Assembly: GCA_030694985.1 (NCBI GenBank)
Contig: JAUYTV010000009.1
Span: forward strand, 1-64,000
DNA: 64,000 bases
DNA from: Methanoregula sp.
Lineage (GTDB): Archaea; Halobacteriota; Methanomicrobia; Methanomicrobiales; Methanospirillaceae
Direction of reading: 5' to 3'
The notes below the pieces were generated by a model. That model was not told where the DNA came from. It was given only the letters and a program-made list of their open reading frames with translations, and did no database searches. Positions 51,375 to 61,335 of the stretch are shown here, piece by piece. Both the position numbers and the translations under genes were made by a program. The number at the start of each line of letters is the position of its first letter. Position 1 is the stretch's first letter.

Positions 51375-52589
51375 TTATCCAAAAAATTTTTTGGACTGCT
51401 CCAGTGCATCAACCGCAGGGAGCTTTTTCCCGGTCAGGAACTCGATACAGGCTCCACCACCGGTTGAGATATGGGTAAAGTCCTTCTCGATACCGAGTTT
51501 TTCTATCACCACTGCGGTATGCCCCCCGCCTACAACGGAGAACTCAACCTTGGAAGCTGCCCTCAGCAATTCATAGGTACCGGTGGCAAAATCCACATCT
51601 TCAAAGACACCGGCCGGCCCGTTGAAGACCACGGTTCCTGCCTTTTTGATCTCCTGGACAAGGGTTGCAACTGCGTCCATGCCGAGATCTAATACGGGTG
51701 TATCGTCCGGTATCTTATCTATCGCATACTCAATACGGCGGTTATCCTGCCTTACGGCAACCGATTCTGGCATCACGACCCGGTCACGATAACGGAGAAG
51801 AATCTCTTTTGCCTTTTCGATCTCCGGCTGGTATTTGAGCTGGGCGATCAGTTGCGTGGAGGGTTTGCCGATATCGTGACCCGCGGCAATTAAAAAGACA
51901 TTGGCCACCACCCCTATAACGATGACCTGATCGGCAATCCCATTGTCGAGCACGTGCAGGGCAACATCAATGGAGTCGTCTACCTTAGTGCCGCCAAGCA
52001 CCATGCAGACCGGGCGGGGGGCTCCGGAGAATACTTTTGAAAGGGTGGAGACTTCCTTTTCCATGAGAAGTCCTCCCGCGGATCGCATGATCAGTGGAAG
52101 GCCTACAACTGTGGGTTGCGAACGATGAGCCGTTCCAAACGCATCATTGACAAAGACATCAGCCATTGCGGAGAGCTTCTTAACCAGGTGCGTCTTTTTT
52201 GCTTCTTCAGGTTTTAAGGTCAGGTTCTCCTCTGCATTGAACCTGACATTTTCAAGCATCAGCACTTCGCCAACTTTCATTGCATGCACGGCTTCCCTTG
52301 CATGCCGGCCAAAGATGCTGTCCACATAGGCAACAGGTTTTCCAAGCAGGTTTTCAAGCTTCTCGGCATGGGCTTCTAATGGAGTGAAATCTTTCTTACC
52401 GGGCCGGCTCTGGTGCGTGACGATGACGACACGGCTGTTTGAAAGGGCACGGATGGTGGGCAGGTGTTCCCGGAAACGTTTGTCATCTAAAATAAGATTG
52501 GAGGTGGGATCGATTGGAGAGTTAAGATCGAGCCGGAGGAGCACGGTCTTTTTCTCACATCCCAATTCCCTGATGGTTCCAATCGGCAT
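51375..52589 (-). CDS. pgk: Phosphoglycerate kinase
   Basis: A 404-aa glycolytic/gluconeogenic enzyme interconverting 1,3-bisphosphoglycerate and 3-phosphoglycerate. LRLDLNSPIDP, THQSRPG, the hinge and nucleotide segments (LGGTKVDDSIDVALHVLDNG, FNGPAGVFEDVDFATGTYEL) and the C-terminal GGGHTAVVIEKL are typical. It begins 17 bp after atpD, so it belongs to the ATP synthase transcript or is coupled to it. Start at the ATG at 52589. The archaeal type fits by length. Confidence 0.97.
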   Translation of the reverse strand: MPIGTIRELGCEKKTVLLRLDLNSPIDPTSNLILDDKRFREHLPTIRALSNSRVVIVTHQSRPGKKDFTPLEAHAEKLENLLGKPVAYVDSIFGRHAREAVHAMKVGEVLMLENVRFNAEENLTLKPEEAKKTHLVKKLSAMADVFVNDAFGTAHRSQPTVVGLPLIMRSAGGLLMEKEVSTLSKVFSGAPRPVCMVLGGTKVDDSIDVALHVLDNGIADQVIVIGVVANVFLIAAGHDIGKPSTQLIAQLKYQPEIEKAKEILLRYRDRVVMPESVAVRQDNRRIEYAIDKIPDDTPVLDLGMDAVATLVQEIKKAGTVVFNGPAGVFEDVDFATGTYELLRAASKVEFSVVGGGHTAVVIEKLGIEKDFTHISTGGGACIEFLTGKKLPAVDALEQSKKFFG

Positions 52590-52606
52590 TATTACCTCTT
52601 GAAAAA

Positions 52607-53236
52607 TTATGCAGTGTTCCGGGATTTGATCTTTTTCATCCGGAAGAGCTCTTCTCGTTCCATCTCATCAAGACGCATCTTGATAAAGTCCCGTGCTGCG
52701 GTGAGTTCCGGTATAACCTTATACTCCAGTGCATTGACACGGCGTTTGGTCTTTTCAATCTCATCGAGCAGGCGCTTCATTGTGGTCTCGATCTCAGCAC
52801 TCTCGATGATCGATTCTACGAGATCTTCAAACGCAGATGCAGTCTCATCAATCACCGTAGAGGTTCCAAGCACCCCATACCCGCGATCAACAAGACTCTT
52901 TTTAACCTTTGATGATTCGATCTGCGGAACGACAACCCCCATGATGTTCTTGCTTTTTAAGGTGATCTCGGGGACTTCTTTGACCGAGAAGGCAGCAGAT
53001 TTCACACCGATTGCACCTTCAACCGTGTTTGCCACTGCCATCATCTCGACTGCTTTTGCGTACTTACTGATGAGATCGCCCCGGGTGTCCTTTGCATTTT
53101 TTAAGATCTTGAAAAATTCAAGTATCAGTCCATCGCGCTTCATTTTAAGAATCTTATAGCCACGCTCCGAGAGCTGGATCTTCCGCTTTAAGTTGATCAG
53201 TTCGGAACGGGTTGGCTTGATATCGCGCAGGGCCAT
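52607..53236 (-). CDS. atpD: A-type ATP synthase subunit D
   Basis: A 209-aa central-stalk coiled-coil protein that transmits rotation between the A3B3 head and the membrane ring. The N-terminal KPTRSELINLKRKIQLSERGYKILKMKRDGLI and C-terminal RRVNALEYKVIPELTAARDFIKM helices are the hallmark of subunit D. It follows atpB with a 9-bp gap and precedes pgk by 17 bp. The final gene of the atp block proper. Confidence 0.97.
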   Translation of the reverse strand: MALRDIKPTRSELINLKRKIQLSERGYKILKMKRDGLILEFFKILKNAKDTRGDLISKYAKAVEMMAVANTVEGAIGVKSAAFSVKEVPEITLKSKNIMGVVVPQIESSKVKKSLVDRGYGVLGTSTVIDETASAFEDLVESIIESAEIETTMKRLLDEIEKTKRRVNALEYKVIPELTAARDFIKMRLDEMEREELFRMKKIKSRNTA

Positions 53237-53244
53237 TGTACTTC

Positions 53245-54633
53245 TTACTCCTTCTTTGCACCAGTGCGGAACTTCGGGTGGTACTTGTTGATGGTATCGC
53301 GGTCGATACGGGTCAGCTGTTCAACCGGTAATGTCGAGAGCAGATCCCAGCCGAGATTTAAGGTATCCTCAATCGTCCGGTCCTCATCTAATCCCTGGCG
53401 GACAAACCGGTTCTCGAAGAGATCAGCAAACTCCAGGAGCAGCCGGTCACGTTCGGAGAGGGCATCCTTACCAACGATAGCAACAAGGCCACGAAGATCG
53501 TTACCTTCTGCGTACCCGGCGTACATCTGGTCAGAAACCTTCTTATGATCCTCACGGGTTTTTCCTTTCCCGATACCGAGGTTCATCAGACGTGAGAGCG
53601 ATGGCAGAACGTTGATGGGCGGGTAGATACCCTTGCGGTGGAGATCCCGGTTGACCACGATCTGGCCTTCCGTGATATATCCGGTCAGGTCAGGAATTGG
53701 GTGAGTAATATCATCACCGGGCATGGTTAAGATCGGGATCTGGGTAACTGAGCCTTTCAGACCTTTGATCATACCGGCACGCTCATAGAGACAGGCAAGA
53801 TCCGTGTACATGTATCCCGGGTAGCCACGGCGACCGGGCACTTCTTCACGGGCTGCACCAATCTGACGGAGCGCTTCACAGTAGTTGGTCATATCCGTTA
53901 AGATAACGAGCACATGCATACCGAGCTCAAAAGCCAGGTATTCAGCGGTTGTCAGGGCAAGACGTGGCGTGATGATACGCTCGACTGCCGGGTCATCTGC
54001 AAGGTTTAAGAACACCACTGCACGTTCAAGAGCACCGGTGCGCTCGAAATCCTGCATGAAGTGGTTGGCTTCTTCTTTTGTAATACCCATTGCAGCAAAG
54101 ACTACCGCAAAACTCTCAGTTGAACCGGGCACTTTTGCCTGACGGGCGATCTGCAGTGCAACATTGTTGTGCGGAAGACCTGCACCCGAGAAGATCGGGA
54201 GCTTCTGGCCACGGACAAGCGTGTTGGTACCGTCTATGGTCGAGATACCGGTCTGGATGAAATCCGCCGGCATTCCCCGGGCGTATGGGTTGATTGCCGC
54301 ACCGGTAATGTCGAGACGCTTCTCCGGAACAATCTCCGGGCCACCATCTATCGGCTTACCGCCACCTGACAGGATCCTGCCAAGCATGTCTCTGCCAACG
54401 GGCATCTTGATAGTTTCTCCAGTGAAACGGACACCACTGTCCCTGCCGATACCTGCTGTAGTCTCAAAGATCTGGACAACGACCAGCTCATCGCTGGTGT
54501 CAAGTACCTGCCCGCGCTTGGTTGAACCATCGGCAAGGATGATATTGACAAGTTCTCCATACGCAATCGGTTCGGTCTTTTCTACAAAGACAAGCGGACC
54601 GGCAATTTTGCTGATCGTTCTGTATTCCTTCAT
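53245..54633 (-). CDS. atpB: A-type ATP synthase subunit B
   Basis: A 462-aa non-catalytic regulatory subunit of the A3B3 hexamer. [10 protein letters not shown] (the degenerate nucleotide loop), [33 protein letters not shown] and [32 protein letters not shown] are diagnostic, and no Walker A is present. Starts at the ATG at 54633 overlapping the end of atpA by ATGA. Length is usual. Confidence 0.98.
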   Translation of the reverse strand: MKEYRTISKIAGPLVFVEKTEPIAYGELVNIILADGSTKRGQVLDTSDELVVVQIFETTAGIGRDSGVRFTGETIKMPVGRDMLGRILSGGGKPIDGGPEIVPEKRLDITGAAINPYARGMPADFIQTGISTIDGTNTLVRGQKLPIFSGAGLPHNNVALQIARQAKVPGSTESFAVVFAAMGITKEEANHFMQDFERTGALERAVVFLNLADDPAVERIITPRLALTTAEYLAFELGMHVLVILTDMTNYCEALRQIGAAREEVPGRRGYPGYMYTDLACLYERAGMIKGLKGSVTQIPILTMPGDDITHPIPDLTGYITEGQIVVNRDLHRKGIYPPINVLPSLSRLMNLGIGKGKTREDHKKVSDQMYAGYAEGNDLRGLVAIVGKDALSERDRLLLEFADLFENRFVRQGLDEDRTIEDTLNLGWDLLSTLPVEQLTRIDRDTINKYHPKFRTGAKKE

Positions 54634-56396
54634 GCTGCCGACCTCAGTGCATTGAATTCATCATCCATCTGCTTCTCGATCTTTGCAAGCTCGGATTTGT
54701 ACTCCTTGATGAACTTGACCTGAGGCAGTTCGTTCTTGGCCTTGACCGTGTTGATCTGGGTGGGGCTGACACCTGCGATCTGTGCCGAATACGCGAGATC
54801 TGCAAAGAGTTTGATAGCCTTCATCAGGTCGTACTGTTTCTTCATGTCACAGAACGTGTCGACCGCGTCGTACGCATTCTGCTGGAGGAAGATCTCACGG
54901 ATCATACGGGCAACTTCGATCGTCACCTGTTCTGATTCGGGAAGAGCATCTGAACCAACCAACTGCACGATCTCCTGTAACTCCGCCTCTTTCTGTAAAA
55001 CTTCCATGGCCCATGACCGGATCTTGTTCCAGTCGGGGGAGACTTCCTTGTCATAGTAGTCATGGAGGCTTTCGAGATACAGCGAGTAGGAGTTCAACCA
55101 GTTGATGGCCGGGAAGTGCCGGCGCTGGGAGAGCTTGGCGTCAAGCGCCCAGAAAACTTTGACAATACGCAGGGTGTTCTGGGTAACCGGCTCTGAGAAA
55201 TCTCCGCCCGGTGGGGAGACTGCCCCAATGACTGTGACTGAACCACGGGCACCATTTAAGGTCTTGACAAGGCCCGCACGCTCGTAGAACTCAGACAATC
55301 GTGCTGCAAGGTATGCCGGGTAGCCTTCTTCACCGGGCATCTCTTCTAATCGGGATGAGATCTCACGCATGGCTTCTGCCCAGCGGGAGGTTGAGTCTGC
55401 CATCAGCGAGACATCGTATCCCATATCACGGAAGTATTCCGCAATGGTGATACCGGTGTACACCGAGGCTTCACGGGCAGCGACTGGCATGTTCGAGGTG
55501 TTTGCGATGAGCACGGTCCTTTCCATCAGGGGCTTGCCGCTTTTTGGGTCTTCAAGGTGCGGGAATTCCGTAAGAACTTCCGTCATCTCGTTGCCACGTT
55601 CACCGCAGCCGATATAGACCACGATCTCGGCATCCGACCACTTGGCCAGCTGCTGCTGGGTAACCGTCTTGCCGCTCCCAAACGGTCCGGGAATTGCTGC
55701 GGTACCACCTTTTGCAATCGGGAAGAGCCCATCAAGAATCCGCTGACCGGTGATCAGCGGAATCGTCGGGTTCATCTTCTCTTTTACCGGGCGGGGGACA
55801 CGGACCGGCCAGCGCTGGATCATGGGGAATTCACGCCCGTCTTCGAGAATACAGATGATCTCGTCAACGGTGTAGTCGCCGCTCCTGATAGTCTTTACAA
55901 CCCCCGGCTTTTCTTTTGGGGGAAGCATGACCTTATGGACGATGTTGGTCTCCTGCACTTCGCCAAGGATTGCACCGGCCTCGATCTTGTCACCGGTTTT
56001 TACCAGTGGCTTGAATGTCCACTTCTTCTCGTGGGAAAGACCGGGCGCAGTTACACCACGCTCGATGAAGTTGCCCATCTTGTCCACAAGTACGGCAAGG
56101 GGACGCTGGATACCATCATAGATACTGGTCAGCAGACCCGGACCGAGTTCAACTGCAAGAGAAAGGCCGGTATTCGTGACCGGTTCACCGGGTCTGATAC
56201 CGGAAGTATCTTCATACACCTGAATGATAACATCGTTACCCTGGATCTTGATGACCTCTCCCATCAGCTCTTCTTTGCCGACCTTTACCACATCGTACAT
56301 GTGGGCGTCAAGGTTGACTGCCGTCACGACAGGGCCGGCGATTCTTTTCAGAACCCCTTCTTTTAATTCCTTTGATTGTTTGGTTTTTACTTCCAC
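54630..56396 (-). CDS. atpA: A-type ATP synthase catalytic subunit A
   Basis: The 588-aa catalytic subunit that makes or hydrolyses ATP. Walker A is GPFGSGKT, followed by [17 protein letters not shown] and the [32 protein letters not shown] catalytic segment, plus the family's 'non-homologous' insert. It starts at a GTG (56396) inside the 3' end of atpF (overlap 10 bp). Length 588 aa is typical. It contains no intein insertion, unlike some relatives. Confidence 0.98.
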   Translation of the reverse strand: MEVKTKQSKELKEGVLKRIAGPVVTAVNLDAHMYDVVKVGKEELMGEVIKIQGNDVIIQVYEDTSGIRPGEPVTNTGLSLAVELGPGLLTSIYDGIQRPLAVLVDKMGNFIERGVTAPGLSHEKKWTFKPLVKTGDKIEAGAILGEVQETNIVHKVMLPPKEKPGVVKTIRSGDYTVDEIICILEDGREFPMIQRWPVRVPRPVKEKMNPTIPLITGQRILDGLFPIAKGGTAAIPGPFGSGKTVTQQQLAKWSDAEIVVYIGCGERGNEMTEVLTEFPHLEDPKSGKPLMERTVLIANTSNMPVAAREASVYTGITIAEYFRDMGYDVSLMADSTSRWAEAMREISSRLEEMPGEEGYPAYLAARLSEFYERAGLVKTLNGARGSVTVIGAVSPPGGDFSEPVTQNTLRIVKVFWALDAKLSQRRHFPAINWLNSYSLYLESLHDYYDKEVSPDWNKIRSWAMEVLQKEAELQEIVQLVGSDALPESEQVTIEVARMIREIFLQQNAYDAVDTFCDMKKQYDLMKAIKLFADLAYSAQIAGVSPTQINTVKAKNELPQVKFIKEYKSELAKIEKQMDDEFNALRSAA

Positions 56397-56692
56397 AGAT
56401 CAACACCCACCGATCTCTTGATTCTCTCTCTCATGGACAGACCCCCTTCTTCCTCGCCACCGATCGCAATCACGGTCGGCTTGACAGAATTTTCCAGAGT
56501 CTCGCGAAGCCTGCGGGGTACTTTTTCCATGTCGCTGCTGTTGAGTACGAGAATGCCAACCTCGTTATCCTGCAGCACGCTGGTGATGTATTCATTGCGT
56601 TTTTCATCATTCTCGGCTGCATACGTTTTACGGATACCCGCAAGCCTGAACCCGAGAATGAACTCACTGTTACCGATAACTGCGATCTCCAT
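56387..56692 (-). CDS. atpF: A-type ATP synthase subunit F
   Basis: A 101-aa central-stalk protein with a small Rossmann-like domain ([21 protein letters not shown]) and the flexible C-terminal helix that regulates rotation and ATPase activity. Its stop is followed by atpA, which overlaps it by 10 bp; the start abuts atpC exactly. Confidence 0.95.
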   Translation of the reverse strand: MEIAVIGNSEFILGFRLAGIRKTYAAENDEKRNEYITSVLQDNEVGILVLNSSDMEKVPRRLRETLENSVKPTVIAIGGEEEGGLSMRERIKRSVGVDLWK

Positions 56693-57751
56693 TTACACCA
56701 CCAGGTATTCCGCTATCTTTTCGGAAGGCAGTTTTGACTCTTTTCCTCTGGCAAGCGCCCGGAGATTGAACACCTCGTACTTCTTCTTCTCGAGATAGAC
56801 AAGAATCGGATGAATAGAGATGGGATTGCGCTTTGACATCCGCTCCATCTGGTCCAGCTGTACGCGGGTGAGTCTGCTCTCAACATCGCGGATCGCTTTT
56901 TCATTTCTCAGCTCATCAAGAAGTGCAATGATTGACTTCTGGCGAATTTTTCCCTTGAGTGCATCGATAAATTCGTTCTGGTCCTTTATCGTATTCAGGG
57001 TAACAAAATCCGCTGCTGACAGCGTGCCTCCAAAAATATACATAGACCGGGCATCTTCTTCAAAAGTATCTGCACGCAGCCGGAATAAGGTCTTGACATT
57101 CTTGATATCAATTTCAAGCCGGATGAAATCAAGGAATAGTTTTCCTCCTTTGATTCCACTCTCCGCTTCAGCAATGATCTCTGAGTAGAACTGTTTGTAG
57201 AGCTCGTTTTCCAGCTGTGAATAGGAGCCACTTTCCTTTGAGAGAGGGTATTCACGTGCGAACACCTGAGGGTACATCCTGTACCCTTTAAGCATTTCCA
57301 CAATCTTGTCTGGACTTTCCTCAGCCAAAAGACGATCCAGTGCAATCCTGTCAAGACTTCCTGCAGGAATGAGGATCTCTTTGATCTTGCCGGTCTTTGC
57401 GCCCTGCAACCTGCCTTTTAGGATGGTGAGTACATTCTGGATATCCCAGCGATGGAGATATGCCCGGGTGAACTGCTTTAGGGTGCCCGGTGTGATCTCC
57501 TGGATTTTCTGGTATTCCTTTGCAAGGTTCCAGGAGAGTGCAACTTCAATAAGGTCAATCCCTTTGAACGTTGTCCCCAGCTCATCGATCTCCTGCTTGT
57601 AATCGGTTTCACCAATTAATCGTGTGATCTCGGGCAGGTTCATGTTGAGCATCCGCATATACTCCTCCTTTGGGAGCAGGGTTGTTTTTCTCACCCGCAT
57701 TCTTGTACAAATGTAGATGTACGGTGATGCACCAAACCTCATACCAGCCAT
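56693..57751 (-). CDS. atpC: A-type ATP synthase subunit C
   Basis: A 352-aa protein related to V-type subunit d, which caps the membrane ring and holds the central stalk. Helical throughout: LPEITRLIGETDYKQEIDEL and LEVALSWNLAKEYQKIQEITPGTLKQ-type segments, with internal threefold repeats. The gene abuts atpF with no gap. The N-terminal MAGMRFGASPYIYICTRMRVRK is normal for methanogens. Confidence 0.96.
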   Translation of the reverse strand: MAGMRFGASPYIYICTRMRVRKTTLLPKEEYMRMLNMNLPEITRLIGETDYKQEIDELGTTFKGIDLIEVALSWNLAKEYQKIQEITPGTLKQFTRAYLHRWDIQNVLTILKGRLQGAKTGKIKEILIPAGSLDRIALDRLLAEESPDKIVEMLKGYRMYPQVFAREYPLSKESGSYSQLENELYKQFYSEIIAEAESGIKGGKLFLDFIRLEIDIKNVKTLFRLRADTFEEDARSMYIFGGTLSAADFVTLNTIKDQNEFIDALKGKIRQKSIIALLDELRNEKAIRDVESRLTRVQLDQMERMSKRNPISIHPILVYLEKKKYEVFNLRALARGKESKLPSEKIAEYLVV

Positions 57752-57763
57752 GCATGTACCTCC

Positions 57764-58342
57764 CTATACGAACAGGATATCGGATGCATCTTTCAACCCG
57801 GATTCCCAGACCTTTGCAAGGAATGTGCGATAACTGTAATCAATCTGCAGCGCTGCTCCTTCACCTTCGATGAGAACCCCGCCATCGATGTTGACCGGAT
57901 CGCCCATCTTAAATCCCGCAAAATCGGGATTCTCAGCAATGATTGCCTTTGCTGCTGCCACATCTCTGGCATTGCAGTAGACCTTTCCTTTCGAGATCTC
58001 CTTTTTAGCTTCGGTGAGGAGTTTTTTAATCGCTTCCCGATGGAAGCTTTCAGGGAGTCCGGCAATCTCTTTTCTTGTCGCTTCGTAGACCTCGTCCAAA
58101 AGCGCCTTTTGCGAATTTAAGATCTCGCGTTTGCCAAGAAGGTTTGCTGCAGAGACATCCTGACCAATGATATGGGCGGCCTTTTTTCCAGACTCTGTCT
58201 CTGCGGCAAGTTTGATCTCTTCAACACGCTTTTGTGCAACTACCAGGATCTTTTCAATTTCCTGCTTTGACTCAGCCTGGATCCTTGCAGCTTCGCTTCT
58301 GCCTTTTTCCCTGATCTCTTCTACAACGGCTTCCAGTCCCAT
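57764..58342 (-). CDS. atpE: A-type ATP synthase subunit E
   Basis: A 192-aa peripheral-stalk subunit. The N-terminal long helix (AVVEEIREKGRSEAARIQAESKQEIEK) forms the coiled coil with subunit H, and the C-terminal alpha/beta domain contacts the catalytic head. The gap to atpC is 12 bp. Confidence 0.95.
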   Translation of the reverse strand: MGLEAVVEEIREKGRSEAARIQAESKQEIEKILVVAQKRVEEIKLAAETESGKKAAHIIGQDVSAANLLGKREILNSQKALLDEVYEATRKEIAGLPESFHREAIKKLLTEAKKEISKGKVYCNARDVAAAKAIIAENPDFAGFKMGDPVNIDGGVLIEGEGAALQIDYSYRTFLAKVWESGLKDASDILFV

Positions 58343-58354
58343 TGTCTGCTCCGT

Positions 58355-58627
58355 TTATACGAACAAGAGCAGGAGAGCGACGACCAGACCGAAGATAACA
58401 ATCGTTTCCGGAATAACGGTAAGCAGGAGAACCAGACCGAATACTTCCTTGTTTTCGGCTGTTGCACCTACTGCTGCAGTACCGATTGCCATCTCTGCAA
58501 GACCTGCACCAATACCGGTCATCCCTACTGCGAGACCTGCACCAAGTGCCTTCATTCCGAGCTGCGATGCCTTTACTGCTTCAACACTCATTCCAACGTC
58601 AATTGCTGTTACTAATTCTGCTGCCAT
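58355..58627 (-). CDS. atpK: A-type ATP synthase membrane-ring subunit K (c)
   Basis: A 90-aa two-helix proteolipid, the rotor ring. Helix 1 is GLAVGMTGIGAGLAEMAIGTAAVGA, helix 2 VFGLVLLLTVIPETIVIFGLVVALLLLF with the ion-binding carboxylate E74 (PETIVIFGL). A short hydrophilic tail precedes helix 1. One hairpin per polypeptide, not the doubled or tripled versions seen in some methanogens. H+ versus Na+ specificity cannot be decided by eye. Confidence 0.95.
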   Translation of the reverse strand: MAAELVTAIDVGMSVEAVKASQLGMKALGAGLAVGMTGIGAGLAEMAIGTAAVGATAENKEVFGLVLLLTVIPETIVIFGLVVALLLLFV

Positions 58628-58630
58628 AAT

Positions 58631-60598
58631 TTAATCCTCCGTAAATCTTCTTTTCATTCCAAATGGAACGTACTTAACGCCTCCACCTTTATAGAATTTG
58701 GTGAAGAATTCAACATAATGCAACCTGATTGAGTGGAGTCCTCCACCCATTATACCTAAGACTGTGTTGAGTGCATGTCCAAAAAGGAACACGACCAGTC
58801 CGGCAATGATGACGACAATACTGAAAATTGAAAAATTTTCCAACTGGGGTTGAATTAACATCCCAATGGCTATGAAATTGATAACCATCGCAATAGCTAC
58901 AGATGAGAACCCGACCGCAACAATACGGGCATACGATAATACATGTGAGATGATTGAAGGAAGTTCCACAACTTCAAGCACTGAGTCGCGTGCGATCAAC
59001 AAAATCCCCAGAACCGCAAGCACTAAACCGATAACTACACCGTAATTAACAATGGATACTACCGGTGGAAGCCCGGTTAAGTTTGGCATGAGCGGCAATG
59101 CGGCAATTGACCAGATGGCAATCAGAATACCCCACATGACCGCCAGCCAGCCAAAATTGGCCAGCATCGCTTTTGTCCGGTGCTCGCCATGGTCCTGCTG
59201 TGCATGGTTTATAATGCCAAGGATACGCCCGAGCGAAATATGCAAAACGCCGATCCAGATGGACAGGATCAACAGATCCGGAATCATCGGGCCATGCCCA
59301 CCATGCTCTGCTATAAGATGGCGGGAGGGCATGAGCGGTGTCAGTCCCGGAATTGCAAATCCAAGGAACTCACTAAAGAGCAGACCAAAGAAGATACTCG
59401 AAATGCTCGCATTCCTGAGCACGGTGAGCAAATACCGGCCTTCTTCACCCTTTAAGAATTTCCTGAGTCCCAGTGACATCGCAAGGAGAATCAACCCGTA
59501 CCCAACATCTCCAAGAATCAGCCCAAAGAAGATGGGAAATACGATCGAAACCATAAGGGTTGGATCGAGCTCGGTATATTTTGGCCGGCTGTACACGTCA
59601 ATGAGCACCTGTGTGGGTTTTGCAAATGACGGGTTGTTGTACTCAACAGGAACACTGTCGTGTTCAAAGTCGATCGGTAACACGGTGACATAGATCTTAC
59701 CTTCAGTTGCTTTGACAAGATCTGCAGTCACCGCATCAACACGATCAGATGGTACCCAGCCTTCTGCCACAAAAGTCTGCTTTGTTGTTGCAAACCGCAG
59801 CGGGGCTTCGTTCTGCTCCACTTCAGCTTTTAAAAATTCCTCGCAGGTAACCAGAAACCCGCTGTGTTTTGTCCGGACTGCTTCGAGTTTCTTAATGATC
59901 TCATCGAACTCCGTTTTCATGGTGGAGATCTCACCGGAATAATAATCGATCCGTGCCTGCGGAGTTCCGGACTCTTCTGGGATCTGTACGGGCTGGAATG
60001 CCGCCTCCTGCAATGCCCGTTCAACTTCGCTGCGCTCACCGGCAGGCGCGACAATAACAATGAAATTCTTGTCTTTGCCCGGTGAATACGACATTTCGCA
60101 GGGCACAGAGAGTTTTACTTCACGTGCTACATAACCAGCGAACACGACAAAGCCTGAATATCCCCGATACATGTCCAAATCGACCGGTACGGTAAGAAAC
60201 GGTCTGATCTCGGCAATTTTCTGCTCGTTCTCTTTTACCCTGGTATCCAGCTGTGAGCGCCTGACAATCAGATCCACAACTTCTTTTTCAAGAAGCGGGA
60301 GTTCGCGTTCAATTCTGGATTTCAATTCTGTACTGGTGCAGATCTTTGCTGAATCAATGTCATCTCCGTGGATAGAGGTGGCATTTTCTATTGCCCGTAT
60401 CTTGACGAGATCAACAGATGCTTCGCTTGCTCCTGAAAGAGGTGTGCCGATCTTAAAGCCCTCGTAACCCTCTGCCCGTGCTTCAACGAACTCTTCGATA
60501 TGAAACAGGCGATGGCGATAGAGTTCCGCAACAACCGGGGCCATCCGGTCCCGTGAAGCGACGATGAGCAACCGGCTCATCTGCTTAGGCGCTAACAT
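58631..60598 (-). CDS. atpI: A-type ATP synthase subunit I (a)
   Basis: A 655-aa stator subunit: a cytoplasmic N-terminal half (1-350) with coiled coil and a C-terminal seven- to eight-helix membrane half (about 355-650) with the DPTLMVSIVFPIFFGLILGDVGYG first helix and the SYARIVAVGFSSVAIAMVIN helix, whose arginine forms the proton path. Start at the ATG at 60598 (MLAPKQMSRLL), which overlaps the end of atpH by 14 bp. Confidence 0.96.
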   Translation of the reverse strand: MLAPKQMSRLLIVASRDRMAPVVAELYRHRLFHIEEFVEARAEGYEGFKIGTPLSGASEASVDLVKIRAIENATSIHGDDIDSAKICTSTELKSRIERELPLLEKEVVDLIVRRSQLDTRVKENEQKIAEIRPFLTVPVDLDMYRGYSGFVVFAGYVAREVKLSVPCEMSYSPGKDKNFIVIVAPAGERSEVERALQEAAFQPVQIPEESGTPQARIDYYSGEISTMKTEFDEIIKKLEAVRTKHSGFLVTCEEFLKAEVEQNEAPLRFATTKQTFVAEGWVPSDRVDAVTADLVKATEGKIYVTVLPIDFEHDSVPVEYNNPSFAKPTQVLIDVYSRPKYTELDPTLMVSIVFPIFFGLILGDVGYGLILLAMSLGLRKFLKGEEGRYLLTVLRNASISSIFFGLLFSEFLGFAIPGLTPLMPSRHLIAEHGGHGPMIPDLLILSIWIGVLHISLGRILGIINHAQQDHGEHRTKAMLANFGWLAVMWGILIAIWSIAALPLMPNLTGLPPVVSIVNYGVVIGLVLAVLGILLIARDSVLEVVELPSIISHVLSYARIVAVGFSSVAIAMVINFIAIGMLIQPQLENFSIFSIVVIIAGLVVFLFGHALNTVLGIMGGGLHSIRLHYVEFFTKFYKGGGVKYVPFGMKRRFTED

Positions 60599-60914
60599 GC
60601 AGCTGCTCCTTAAACCGCACAACCAGCAGCTGCACTGCTTTTGAAAGGTTCTTTTTTCCTTTCTCTTTCAATGCCGCTGCGCGCTCATTGCCACTTTTTA
60701 TGATTTCGGCGTGCTTAAGTGCTGCCTGGTGACGTGCTTCTTCCAGTTTCAGCTTTTTGTATTGTTCAGCATTACTCTGCGCTTTTGCAACCAGATTATC
60801 AGATTCGAGCTCAGCCTGGGAATGTTTATGCTTCTTCTCTTCCTGGGCCTTGCTGATCACCGATTGGTACTCTTCTTCAGCTTTCTTGATGTCTTGTAGG
60901 ACCTCAGTCTTCAT
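60585..60914 (-). CDS. atpH: A-type ATP synthase subunit H
   Basis: A 109-aa coiled-coil protein (DIKKAEEEYQSVISKAQEEKKHKHSQ onward), the partner of subunit E in the peripheral stalk. First gene of the operon atpHIKECFABD, with a GGAGGG ribosome site at 60919-60925 and a TATA element about 50 bp upstream. Confidence 0.94.
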   Translation of the reverse strand: MKTEVLQDIKKAEEEYQSVISKAQEEKKHKHSQAELESDNLVAKAQSNAEQYKKLKLEEARHQAALKHAEIIKSGNERAAALKEKGKKNLSKAVQLLVVRFKEQLHVSA

Positions 60915-60956
60915 CCAACCCTCCTCTCACGGCAGTACAATAGTTGGTGAAAAAAG

Positions 60957-60966
60957 GAATATATGT
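60957..60966 (-). promoter_or_regulatory. TATA box of the atp operon
   Basis: On the minus strand ACATATATTC, about 45 bp before the atpH ATG, with the GGAGGG site between. Together they give the usual archaeal leader length. The next 130 bp upstream hold no other gene. Confidence 0.6.
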
Positions 60967-61094
60967 ATTGTTATTTACGATCGGGATCGTGCCACTGGTT
61001 TTAAAAAATATTGCAATTTTGAAAATCTTATGCAAAGAGCAAGGAGTGAGCATCCTGAACAAAGCGAACAGTTCCAGACCAGCGACCGGAAAAA

Positions 61095-61330
61095 TTACCC
61101 AATATCATCCGGCTTCCGGATTTTGAGACCGGATACCCGGGAAAAATCCCGGTCATAGGTTACGATGGTTCCAATCGAATGCTCTTCCATGCAGGCAACG
61201 TGAAGAGCATCGTTTCCAAGAAGGCCCCCCTCCTGCATTATGGTAAACGATCGTTCAAACGTTGCGGGGAAAATACCCCCGACCCTCTCGCTTTCGTGCT
61301 CATGATAGGAGATATATGACTGTAAATAAA
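61095..61330 (-). pseudogene. 3' remnant of a PIN-domain (VapC-like) gene
   Basis: Reading the minus strand, an open frame gives GLLGNDALHVACMEEHSIG followed by TIVTYDRDFSRVSGLKIRKP and a stop at 61095. These are the last helices and strands of a PIN domain, with the metal aspartates in NDALHVA and TYDRDF. The N-terminal half with the first aspartate is missing: upstream the frame meets a stop inside the neighbouring gene. It is a truncated toxin gene with no antitoxin beside it, adjacent to the AbiEii-like gene. Confidence 0.7.
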
Positions 61331-61335
61331 ATGAA

